Positions 25,790 through 34,015 of a DNA stretch of 64,000 bases are shown here, piece after piece. Below the pieces are notes generated by a model, which was not told where the DNA came from, made no database searches, and saw nothing but the letters and a program-made list of their open reading frames with translations. Made by a program: the position numbers and the translations under genes. The stretch covers positions 1-64,000 of the forward strand of contig JBGSLW010000260.1 in NCBI GenBank assembly GCA_041740495.1, read 5' to 3'. Source of the DNA: JANMEB01 sp041740495. Lineage in GTDB: Bacteria; Planctomycetota; Planctomycetia; Pirellulales; Pirellulaceae. How positions within the stretch are numbered: the first letter of the stretch is position 1; each line of letters begins with the position of its first letter.

Positions 25790-26746
25790 ATGAAGTCCAG
25801 TTATCGTCCCAGCTCACGTTTGTTGAACATCGGATGCGGGGACCACTATCACCCGGACTGGTGCAACCTGGAGATTGCCAGTGCCGATCCCAGCGTGATT
25901 CTGCACGATATTCGCCGCGGGCTGCCGTTCGAATCGGCCTACTTCGATGCGGTCTACCATTCGCACGTCTTGGAGCATCTGACGGCCGAAGACGGCGAAC
26001 GATTTCTTTACGAATGTTTGCGTGTCCTCCGGCCGGGCGGTGTGTTGCGCATCGTCGTTCCCGATCTGGAGACGATCGCCTCGCTGTATTTGGAGAAACT
26101 GAGGCGCGTTAACGAGCATCACGCGGCGACCGTCGCCGATTATTGTTGGATGAAACTGGAACTGCTCGACCAGATGGTCCGCGAGCAGTCCGGGGGACGA
26201 ATGGGTCGCTATATGACCGACCCGAAAATCATCAACTCGGATTTCGTCCGCACTCGACTCGGTAGCGAATTCGCCCGGCTGCTGCCCAATCCGCAGTCGA
26301 CGCCCAATCCGCAAGGCCAACCCCTCAAGTCGGTGCACGGCGGCTGGTGGCGCTCCCTGCGAACCGAAGTCGCTCGCACGGTCGTGCGCCTCCTGCTGGG
26401 ACGGTCTGCCGAAAAGGCCTTTCGAACCGGCATCTTTCGCGACTCTGGCGAAGTCCACCGCTGGATGTACGACCGGTTTTCGCTCGCCCAGACCTGCCGC
26501 AAACTCGGGTTCATCCAGTTCAAGATCTGCGGACCGGAATCGAGCCGCATCCCCGAATTCCGCCACTACCGTTTGGATACCTGCGACGGCGTCGTCCGCA
26601 AACCCGATTCGCTGTTCGTCGAATGCATTCGTCCACCCGCTTCGGCAGCGGCTTCTCTCGCCCCAATGTCGTCCTCTCGAGTTTCCGAGTCGGACCCCGC
26701 GCCCCATGCCGCCTTCGCCACGACACAATCTCCGAATGCCGCCTGA
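25790..26746 (+). CDS. Class I SAM methyltransferase
   Basis: A 318-residue methyltransferase. The SAM site is LLNIGCGDHYHPDWCNLE, and DAVYHSHVLEHLT and RVLRPGGVLRIVVPD are the usual post-I and motif III segments. The mid-part (about residues 125-230) is a long insertion compared with minimal family members. The last 40 residues are Ser/Pro/Ala-rich and probably disordered. The ATG at 25790 follows GAAGG; a TTG at 25757 is an alternative that would overlap the preceding stop. Substrate unknown; the context suggests a surface polysaccharide. Confidence 0.8.
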   Translation: MKSSYRPSSRLLNIGCGDHYHPDWCNLEIASADPSVILHDIRRGLPFESAYFDAVYHSHVLEHLTAEDGERFLYECLRVLRPGGVLRIVVPDLETIASLYLEKLRRVNEHHAATVADYCWMKLELLDQMVREQSGGRMGRYMTDPKIINSDFVRTRLGSEFARLLPNPQSTPNPQGQPLKSVHGGWWRSLRTEVARTVVRLLLGRSAEKAFRTGIFRDSGEVHRWMYDRFSLAQTCRKLGFIQFKICGPESSRIPEFRHYRLDTCDGVVRKPDSLFVECIRPPASAAASLAPMSSSRVSESDPAPHAAFATTQSPNAA

Positions 26747-26961
26747 ACGCCTGCGCACAGACCTATCACGTTGGCCAGCACAATCCGTAAACGTTCACGA
26801 GCCCGGGATCTTATTCGTCTTTCAGTTGATTCGGCATTGGACAACAAAATGGCAAGTTTCGAAAAGCGGGCCGTTCCACCTGGAAATCGAGCCACGTCCG
26901 GGATTCCCTGGCAAGCGAACAACATTTGCCCGGTCCGCCGGCGATGCCGCGAGCAATCTTG

Positions 26962-27361
26962 GATGCCTCGGGGTTCATCCCCGAGGAGCAATCACGTTTA
27001 GCCTACGAACGACCCACCCTTCACTCTCCTTCGGCCGAGCTGCCGACATTCTACTTCAGAGCGGCATTCCGAGGCCGAAACGAGTGGTGCGTCGGTGCAG
27101 CAACGCGTCCGCTCGACCGGCAGCCGACCCGTACCAACCGCAGATCGGCCAGATTCGCGCAGATTACTCAAACCCCGCCTTTTAGTGTACATGTGTATAC
27201 TTACTGCTGGTCGTGAGAAGCCAGAAGACCGCAGACCACCTTCTGACTTTCCTTCTTTCTCTGTTTCCTCCGTTTGCTCCTGTTCCAATCTTCTTTTCTT
27301 GAACAGGAGGCAACGAGGGAAACGGAGGAAGATCGTCACCCCTTCATGGAACTCTTCGAGG
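26962..27361. repeat. Long direct repeat, copy A (about 400 bp)
   Basis: This segment recurs at 27602-27991 at a fixed offset of 640 bases with many substitutions and small indels. It opens with a hairpin CCTCGGGG/CCCCGAGG and includes a polypyrimidine block and a short mirror, TTCTTGAACAGGAGG. No credible reading frame is shared by the two copies. The interval 26747-28148 is otherwise free of genes. Confidence 0.85.
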
Positions 27362-27601
27362 TTTTCAAGATTGGAGCATCGTTCCCGGGGCACCCCGGAA
27401 ACGGGAGTGGAGCATCATACGGAGCGTGATACGGAGCGTGAAGGGTTACGGGAAGAGCGGATGAAGAGGACGCAGGAAGAGGGGAAGGGTTGCCGGACTG
27501 TTAGAACGTCGGGTGGTCAACAATTGACGCGACCAATACTCCGGTAACCCTTCCCGTATTCCCCGTCTCCCGTATTCCCCGTCTCCTTCCCTCCGACTTC
27601 A

Positions 27602-27991
27602 GATGCCTCGGGGTTCATCCCCGCGGAGCGGTCACGTTCAACCTACAGACGCGACCCACCCTTCACTCTTTTCGGCCGAGCTGCCGACATTCTACTTCAG
27701 AGCGGCTTCCCGAGGCTGAAACCAATGGTGCGTCCGTGCAGCAACGCGTCCGCTCAACCGGCAGCCGAGCTGGACCAACCGCAGATCGGCCAGATTCGCG
27801 CAGATTACTCGAAGCCCGCACATTAGTGTACATTTGTTTCCTTACTTCTGGTCGTGAAAAGAATGGAAACCGCAGATCATCTTCTGACTTTCTATCTCTC
27901 TCTGTTTCCTCCGTTTGCTCCTGTTCCAATCTCTTTTTCTTGAACAGGAGGCAACGGAGGAAGATCGTCACCCCTTCATGGAACTCTTCGA
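27602..27991. repeat. Long direct repeat, copy B (about 390 bp)
   Basis: Second copy of the element at 26962-27361, ending about 160 bases before the Y1-type transposase gene. The two copies are clearly homologous but well diverged, so the duplication is not recent. A partial inverted relative lies at 54343-54540. Confidence 0.85.
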
Positions 27992-28148
27992 AGAGTACGG
28001 GAAAGTACGGGAAGGGTTACAGGAAAAAAAAGCGCCGAAATTTTTGGGCTGCCGGATTTCCAGGGACCAAACGTGTCCGGGACCGGCGCCAGAATAGCCA
28101 TCCTGATTTAGTGAATTTTGTGGTTCGATCCAGGTTGGGAGGTGTCTT

Positions 28149-29330
28149 GTGGCAAATCCTCGCAGTTACATTGTCGATCCGTGCTTGGTCCAAGTGCTCC
28201 ATGTCTACAACCGCTGCGTCCGCCGCGCATTTCTGTGCGGCGCCGACTCGGTCTCCGATCGCGACTACTCCCACCGCAAGGAGTGGGTCTGGCAGCGGCT
28301 CGAGTTCCTCACCGGCATATTCGCCTTTGACATCGCCACCTACGCGGTGATGAGCAACCACTTCCACTTGGTGGTCCGCAGCCGACCAGATATCGTCGCC
28401 AGTTGGACCGATGAGGAAGTCGCAATCCGCAACCTGCGGTTGCAGGGGAAGAACTGGTTTCGACGAGACGGAACTCTCCGCAAATCGGCCGCAGCCCAGA
28501 TCGACCGGATTGTCGGCAATCCGGATGAGGTCCAGCGGCTGCGGCGAAAGCTGTCCGATTTGAGCAGCCTGATGGCGTATTTCGACCGCAACCTGGCCGC
28601 CCGAGCCAATCGAGAGGACGAAGTCACCGGTGCATTCTGGGAGGGGACGTTTCGGGCTGAGTTGCTCCACGATGAGGCCTCGCTCCTGGCCTGCATGGCT
28701 TACGTCGATCTCAACCCGATCCGAGCGATGTTGGCTCAATCGCTGGAAGAATCGGACTACACCGGAGCGTTTGACCGCATTGGGGAACTGCGGAGTCAGC
28801 TGGCCACAGGGGAGTTCCCCGACAATCCTGTTCCGGACGTTGTGCAGGCAATCTCCGCGGGGACACACACCGCGGAGACACCGCGTGCGGAAACTCCTCC
28901 GGATCCATGCGACAACGCCCCAAGTCCCTGCAAGGTGTCGACTTTGGACCGGGCGACCTCGGAATGGGCGACTTTCGCGTGGGAACGAGCGAATCAGCCC
29001 ACAATTGGCTGGCTCGCACCGATCGAACTGGACCCGCGGCAAGTAGGCCTGGACATTGACCGTAGCGGCCGGCGCCCCAGTTGCCGAGGGTTTCTGCCGA
29101 TATCGCTGGTCAAATATCTGCAGATCGTCGACTGGGCGGGACGCCAGGTTCGACCGGACAAACGGGGCGCGATTCCGGAAGACGCCCCGCCGATCTTGGC
29201 TCGTTTGGGGATCGACTCGGAGGCCTTTCTGCAATCGATCTTGGGCTTGAGTGAACGAGACCGCTATTTCCGAAAAACCGAACGTCAGGGAATCCCAGAT
29301 CGAGATTTTTCGATCGCCCAATCAGCCTAG
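28149..29330 (+). CDS. Y1 (HUH) transposase-like protein, REP-associated type, with long C-terminal extension
   Basis: A 393-residue protein. The HUH motif is HFHLVV in MSNHFHLVVRSRPD (about residues 70-76), preceded by FDIATYAVM, as in IS200/REP-associated tyrosine transposases (TnpA_REP, RAYT). GAFWEGTFRAELLHDEASLLACMAYVDLNPIR is the conserved helix with residues near the catalytic Tyr position. About 170 residues follow that are not part of the minimal domain. The GTG start has a good GGGAGG 6-8 nt upstream; no ATG fits. RAYTs act on palindromic REP repeats, and a long repeat ends 160 bases upstream. Activity cannot be judged. Confidence 0.8.
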   Translation: MANPRSYIVDPCLVQVLHVYNRCVRRAFLCGADSVSDRDYSHRKEWVWQRLEFLTGIFAFDIATYAVMSNHFHLVVRSRPDIVASWTDEEVAIRNLRLQGKNWFRRDGTLRKSAAAQIDRIVGNPDEVQRLRRKLSDLSSLMAYFDRNLAARANREDEVTGAFWEGTFRAELLHDEASLLACMAYVDLNPIRAMLAQSLEESDYTGAFDRIGELRSQLATGEFPDNPVPDVVQAISAGTHTAETPRAETPPDPCDNAPSPCKVSTLDRATSEWATFAWERANQPTIGWLAPIELDPRQVGLDIDRSGRRPSCRGFLPISLVKYLQIVDWAGRQVRPDKRGAIPEDAPPILARLGIDSEAFLQSILGLSERDRYFRKTERQGIPDRDFSIAQSA

Positions 29331-29773
29331 CGAATGATCAGCGTGGCAGCGCAATCGAGCAAGCGACTGCCCGCGCGCCACCCAATGCGTCTCCCATTTC
29401 GCGGTGCGCCACCCCACGGCCCAACTTCGTTAAGCGGAGAAATCTTCGAACGGTGGAGGTCGGGGCGTTAACGAAGCGCGAGGCGTTAATTACTTCCCGT
29501 ATTCCTTGAATGTAGTTTGGTAAAGTTCCGCCGCATCGGCTGGTCACTGCGGCAGATTCTTGGTTGTGCAACCACCCTCAGACGATCCGACCAAGTCACC
29601 AGCCCCAAATAATCCGGCAACCCTTCCAGTAATCTTCGCTTCCCGGCAGCCATTCCCGTCGCTTTTCCCTTTTCTCTCCGCCGTACTCCGTTTCCGGTAA
29701 CCCTTCCCGTCGCTCTCTCCCGTCGCTTTTGCTTCCCTCCCGTCCCCCTCGCTTTCCCGTCGCTTCCAACCGG
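29331..29773. other. Gene-free, pyrimidine-rich interval
   Basis: No gene visible. From about 29600 the plus strand is a C/T-rich tract with repeated CCCGTCGC and GTAACCCTTCCCGT units; the latter also occurs at 27541-27560. It ends at a transposase remnant. Confidence 0.6.
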
Positions 29774-29899
29774 AGCGACAACGGCCCGGAGTCCATCGCC
29801 AAAGCAATCCGCCGCTACAGTGAGCACATGGGCGCGGAGATGCTTTATATTGGGCCACGGAGCCCCTGGGAGAACCGTGACGCGGAATCGTTCTCTCAT
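29774..29899 (+). pseudogene. Fragment of an IS3-family transposase (integrase core)
   Basis: About 42 codons read SDNGPESIAKAIRRY, then MLYIGPRSPWENRDAESF, matching the DDE integrase core of IS3 OrfB proteins (SDNGPEF...SPWENGYAESFN). The second catalytic Asp and the final Glu are still visible, but everything upstream and downstream is gone and the C-terminal side reads into unrelated codons. It is a decayed insertion sequence next to the PKS operon. Confidence 0.8.
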
Positions 29900-29956
29900 C
29901 ACACCAGGTACAGAAAGCGGGGGCACCTCAAGTGAGTTGCCCATAGTGCGGAAAAC

Positions 29957-30793
29957 ATGATCGAAATTCCGTCGGTTCAAAAGAAAGTCATTCGAAACCA
30001 CTACGATTTCACCACACTGTTTTATCGGCTGTTTTGGGGCCCCCACATCCATCACGGGTACTGGGAGGGATCGGAATCCCCGGCGCGAGCCCAAGTTCAA
30101 CTGACCGAACGCTTGGCCAGAATGGCGGAGATTGAACCAGGAAGCCGAGTTTATGATATCGGTTGTGGAATGGGTGGGTCGAGTGTTTGGTTGTCGCGGC
30201 ACCTGGGATGCCATGTCACTGGAATCACGCTCAGCCCGATTCAAACACGGTGGGCCAGTTGTTCCGCGGCCTTGCGGCGTATTCGACCTCGCCCTACCTT
30301 TCGTTGTGCCGATGCGGAAACCGTCGAATTGCCCGCCGCGTCCGGCGATTTGGTTTGGAGCATCGAGTGCACGGAGCATTTATTCGACAAACCCGCCTTT
30401 TTTCGCAACGCCGCCGGTTGGTTGCGGCCGCGTGGTCGATTCGCCTTGTGTGCGTGGCTGGCGGGTGATTCACCGCTCAGCGCTTCCCAGGTCAACCAAG
30501 CGCAGAGCGTCTGCCAAGGGATGTTCTGTCCCTCGTTGGGCAGTGCTGCAGATTATGTTCAATGGCTGCGGGACGCGGGTTTCGAAATCCGGTCGCAGGG
30601 AATTTGGACACGTCAAGTCGAGCGGACTTGGGAAATCTGCCTGCAGCGTGTCCATCGCTCCGGCGTCAAATACCTTGCACGTTTGCTGGGGAAGAATCAC
30701 GTTTTGTTTCTAGACCATTTTCAAGCAATTCTGACCGCGTATCGCTCGGGCGCAATGGAGTACGGCTTCTTCATTGCCGAGAAACAGGCCTGA
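29957..30793 (+). CDS. SAM methyltransferase of the PKS operon (tocopherol-MT/UbiE-like)
   Basis: A 278-residue class I methyltransferase resembling the gamma-tocopherol/quinone C-methyltransferase group: HYDFTTLFYRLFWGPHIHHGYW at the start, then the SAM motif VYDIGCGMGGSSVWL (about residues 67-81) and the acidic loop CADAETVELP. It is first in a four-gene set whose frames overlap (20, 17 and 4 nt), so it should act on the product of the type III PKS, most simply methylating an aromatic ring or hydroxyl. The exact position is not predictable. Confidence 0.85.
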   Translation: MIEIPSVQKKVIRNHYDFTTLFYRLFWGPHIHHGYWEGSESPARAQVQLTERLARMAEIEPGSRVYDIGCGMGGSSVWLSRHLGCHVTGITLSPIQTRWASCSAALRRIRPRPTFRCADAETVELPAASGDLVWSIECTEHLFDKPAFFRNAAGWLRPRGRFALCAWLAGDSPLSASQVNQAQSVCQGMFCPSLGSAADYVQWLRDAGFEIRSQGIWTRQVERTWEICLQRVHRSGVKYLARLLGKNHVLFLDHFQAILTAYRSGAMEYGFFIAEKQA

Positions 30794-31565
30794 CCCAATA
30801 GAAATTGCAATAACCATTTTCCGACCGCTGAACACCTACGCTCGCCATCAACAACCGGAGCTCATGGATGATCCGGAGCTGGATCCCGTTGCGCACCGCC
30901 AAGCTTTGGCGGGATTGCGACGGATCAATGATTGGAGTCGGTCAGCGTCAACCTTGTGGCAAGCCATTGCGACGGAAGTAACGACGGAAGGCACGATACG
31001 GCCGTTGCGAATTCTCGATCTTGGTTCGGGGGGCGGCGACACGGCGATTCAGCTCGCCGAATTAGCCAAGCGGGCTCACCGACCCGTGCAAATCACCGGC
31101 TGCGATATCAGTCCAACGGCGATTGACTATGCGATCGAGCAAACCGCGAGCGCAAAATTTACCAACGTTTCATTCCATCAAGGCAATGTACTGCAAGCAC
31201 CCTGGCCGGAGTCCCGGTATGACGTCGTCATGTGCAGTTTGTTCTTGCATCACCTCTCGCCGTTGGATGCCGTATCGCTGCTTCGCCGTATGAACGCTGC
31301 TGCAGAAAAACTCGTGTTGGTCCACGATCTGCGACGTTCCCACGTGGGGTACTGGCTGGCTTGGTTCGGTTGCCGTTTACTTTCCCGCAGCCGCGTCGTG
31401 CACGTGGACGGCCCCAGATCGGTCGAGGGCGCCTACACCGCGCGGGAGGCGGAGGAATTGGCCGTCCGGGCTGGCTTGGCAAACGTGCGAATTCACTACC
31501 GATGGCCTCAGCGTTTTTTGTTGCTGGCCCGTCCCGGGGGGAAGGGCGATGGTGGACTCGATTAA
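30774..31565 (+). CDS. Second SAM methyltransferase of the PKS operon
   Basis: A 263-residue class I methyltransferase. The sequence PELMDDPELDP, then ALAGLRRIN, precedes the SAM motif ILDLGSGGGDTAIQL, and DVVMCSLFLHHL is the post-I region. The PEL-DDP opening is, as I recall, conserved in relatives found beside bacterial type III PKS genes, which supports the start at 30774 even though it overlaps the first methyltransferase by 20 nt; an ATG at 30864 with GGAG nearby would cut into it. It overlaps the oxidoreductase gene by 17 nt. Confidence 0.82.
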   Translation: MPRNRPDPIEIAITIFRPLNTYARHQQPELMDDPELDPVAHRQALAGLRRINDWSRSASTLWQAIATEVTTEGTIRPLRILDLGSGGGDTAIQLAELAKRAHRPVQITGCDISPTAIDYAIEQTASAKFTNVSFHQGNVLQAPWPESRYDVVMCSLFLHHLSPLDAVSLLRRMNAAAEKLVLVHDLRRSHVGYWLAWFGCRLLSRSRVVHVDGPRSVEGAYTAREAEELAVRAGLANVRIHYRWPQRFLLLARPGGKGDGGLD

Positions 31566-32850
31566 CCGCCTCGACGGCCGACGTTTCGACGTGGTGATCA
31601 TTGGCGCCGGCGTAGCGGGGTCACTGGCTGCGATCCTTTGTGCGCGCGCAGGGCTCGAAACACTGTTGCTCGATCGCCAGCGATTTCCACGTTCGAAAGT
31701 CTGCGGCTGCTGCCTCAACGGCCGCGCCCTGCAGCTTCTGCGCCGCGCGGGGCTCGAGCCCCGCCTGAACGAGCTCGGTCCGTGCCGGACATCTCGGTTG
31801 GCGATTCGCTATTCAACCCACCGACTCGATCTGCCGCTACCGGAAGGTTGGGCTGTTTCGCGGGAGGCGTTGGACGCGAGCCTTGTGCGCGAGGCCGTAG
31901 CAGCGGGTTGTCAGTTTCGCGACAACGTCACGGCGACGGTGACGCCGTATCCCTGGGAAGTGGATCGCGGCGCGAACCCCGCTGTTCCAACTCGGCAACA
32001 AGCGAAATCGGACCGAAGCCTGCCAGAGGATCGGTGTATTTTATTGAGACCTTCTGCGGTGGAGCGCACAGAGCGGGCGGCGACTCAAGACTCGAGCCCG
32101 CTGCAGCCAACCCGTGCGTCCATTCGCACGCTGGCGCGCGTCGTCTTGGCCTGCGATGGACTTGCCCATCCCAGCTTGCAACGCCTGGCGGGATTCCACG
32201 ACCAGGCTCGCGCGGGTTCCCGGATCGGCATGGGGGCCGTATTTCCGCGCAGCCGCGCGGACGACTGGCTGCGGCCTGGTGAGATCCTGATGGCGATCGC
32301 CCCATTTGGGTACGCCGGTTTAGTTGAGATTGAGAATCAGCGTTTGAACCTGGCGGCGGCGATCGATCCCAACCAACTCCGTCGCACCAAATCACCGACT
32401 GAAACGCTGGTCACTCTATTTCGAGCCGCTGGCCTTCCCGTCCCGCAAGGGCTACCGGAATCCTCCCTGAAGGGCACGGTCAAGTTGACGCGAACTTCGG
32501 CCCGCGTGGCCAGTCACCGCCTGCTGCTGCTGGGGGATTCGACGGGTTACGTCGAACCGTTTAGCGGCGAAGGGATGGCCTGGGCGCTGGCAGCCGCGGC
32601 TGCCAGTTTACCGCTCGTCGTCTCTGGCGTCCGCGAGGGTTGGTCCGAAACACTGATACGACGCTGGGAAAATGTGTTGGATGCGGTCGTCCGGCGCGAA
32701 CAGCGCACCTGTCGCCTGCTGACGGCGGCCATGCACCACACCTGGCTGCTGCCCCCGCTGATCTCGTTCTGTCGCGTTTTTCCCAGCGTGTCACGCAATC
32801 TCATCGTTCGCATCAATCGTCTGCCATCCGCGCTGGAGCCTTGTCCATGA
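31549..32850 (+). CDS. FAD-dependent oxidoreductase (geranylgeranyl reductase/hydroxylase-like)
   Basis: A 433-residue flavoprotein. The dinucleotide motif is VVIIGAGVAGS (residues 15-25), followed by SKVCGCCLNGRA, and the second FAD motif is LLLGDSTGYVEPFSGEGMAWAL (near residue 330), the combination seen in geranylgeranyl reductase-like and aromatic hydroxylase-like enzymes. In this operon it probably oxidises or hydroxylates the PKS product, for example toward a quinone. The frame overlaps both neighbours; its stop shares ATGA with the PKS start. Confidence 0.87.
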   Translation: MVDSINRLDGRRFDVVIIGAGVAGSLAAILCARAGLETLLLDRQRFPRSKVCGCCLNGRALQLLRRAGLEPRLNELGPCRTSRLAIRYSTHRLDLPLPEGWAVSREALDASLVREAVAAGCQFRDNVTATVTPYPWEVDRGANPAVPTRQQAKSDRSLPEDRCILLRPSAVERTERAATQDSSPLQPTRASIRTLARVVLACDGLAHPSLQRLAGFHDQARAGSRIGMGAVFPRSRADDWLRPGEILMAIAPFGYAGLVEIENQRLNLAAAIDPNQLRRTKSPTETLVTLFRAAGLPVPQGLPESSLKGTVKLTRTSARVASHRLLLLGDSTGYVEPFSGEGMAWALAAAAASLPLVVSGVREGWSETLIRRWENVLDAVVRREQRTCRLLTAAMHHTWLLPPLISFCRVFPSVSRNLIVRINRLPSALEPCP

Positions 32851-33968
32851 CCAATTTTAGAATCGTGGGGATCGGGACTGCGTTGCCGCAGCATTCGATT
32901 TCCCAGCAAGGCGCTGCCACCTTCGCGGCCACGGTGATCGACCCCAAATCCAGCGGGGGCAGCAAACTTCCCACATTGATCCAGGGATTGTATCGGCGAG
33001 CAAGGGTTCAATCCCGATATAGCGTATTGCTGGAGTCGTCGTCCGACACGGAAGCCACGGCGGAGCGTTTTTATCGGGCGGCGACTAGTGGAGAAGATCG
33101 CGGGCCCAGCACCGCCGACCGGATGAACCGTTACGAACTCGAAGCCCCTCGGATTGCACGGCAGGCGGCAGCGGCGGCGTTACAGGCTGCAGACCTCGAT
33201 CCCGGCGCACTGACGCATTTGGTGACCGTTTCATGCAGTGGCTTCTATGCCCCGGGGATCGATTGCCACCTGCAACAGCAGCTCGGATTGTCTCCTTCGA
33301 TCGCCCGCGTGCACGTCGGATTCATGGGATGTCATGGGGCATTGAATGGTCTCCGCGTCGCACACGCGTTTGTACAATCCGATCCGGCAGCCCGGGTCAT
33401 GGTTTGTGCCGTCGAACTTTGCTCGCTGCATCATCAATACGGCTGGGATCCCCAGAAAATCGTAGCGAATTCGTTGTTCGCCGATGGCGCCGCGGCCCTG
33501 ATTGGCTGCGCCGACCGCCGACCGCCAACTGAGGCCCGGCTGTTTCCTGGAAGTTTGGTCGATAGTTACTCGCTGGTCGTCCCTGAAACGGCCGAGGTGA
33601 TGACGTGGCGCATCGGCGATCACGGCTTTGAAATGTCGCTGGCGCCGGAATTGCCGGAATTGATCAAGCGTGAATTGCCCGCTGTGCTCGAGCAGTTTCT
33701 AGGGCGCCACGGTTTGACTCGGCAGGCGATTCGAAGTTGGGCGATCCACCCTGGAGGGCCGAGGATTCTGTCCGCGGTTGCTGACGCCGCTCAACTGACG
33801 GCCGAAGAACTGCAGCCGTCTCTCCAAATCTTGCAACGCTTTGGCAACATGTCGTCACCCACGGTGCTTTTTATTCTGGAGGAACTGCGCGCGCGGAACG
33901 CGGAACTTCCCTGCGTCTTATTGGGTTTTGGTCCGGGTCTCAACGTCGAAATGGCGCTACTTTGCTAA
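32847..33968 (+). CDS. Type III polyketide synthase (chalcone/stilbene synthase family)
   Basis: A 373-residue homodimeric condensing enzyme. All catalytic residues are in place: Cys162 in GFMGCHGALNGLR, His301 in AIHPGGPRIL and Asn334 in RFGNMSSPTVLF. The GFGPGLNVEM loop near the C-terminus is also conserved. Such enzymes extend an acyl starter with malonyl-CoA and cyclise it; bacterial members near methyltransferases and flavoproteins usually make alkylresorcinols, alkylpyrones or derived quinones. The ATG at 32847 overlaps the preceding stop by 4 nt; a much longer upstream frame is an artefact of the overlap. Product is inference. Confidence 0.94.
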   Translation: MTNFRIVGIGTALPQHSISQQGAATFAATVIDPKSSGGSKLPTLIQGLYRRARVQSRYSVLLESSSDTEATAERFYRAATSGEDRGPSTADRMNRYELEAPRIARQAAAAALQAADLDPGALTHLVTVSCSGFYAPGIDCHLQQQLGLSPSIARVHVGFMGCHGALNGLRVAHAFVQSDPAARVMVCAVELCSLHHQYGWDPQKIVANSLFADGAAALIGCADRRPPTEARLFPGSLVDSYSLVVPETAEVMTWRIGDHGFEMSLAPELPELIKRELPAVLEQFLGRHGLTRQAIRSWAIHPGGPRILSAVADAAQLTAEELQPSLQILQRFGNMSSPTVLFILEELRARNAELPCVLLGFGPGLNVEMALLC

Positions 33969-34015
33969 CAGCGGCTTGGAATGGCCTGGCGGACCTGCGA
34001 GCGACTTGGAACTGG

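Noticed and set aside
26706..27547. Open frames in the long repeat region
   Set aside because: They are not shared between repeat copies A and B, which contain frameshifts relative to each other, so coding is not supported.
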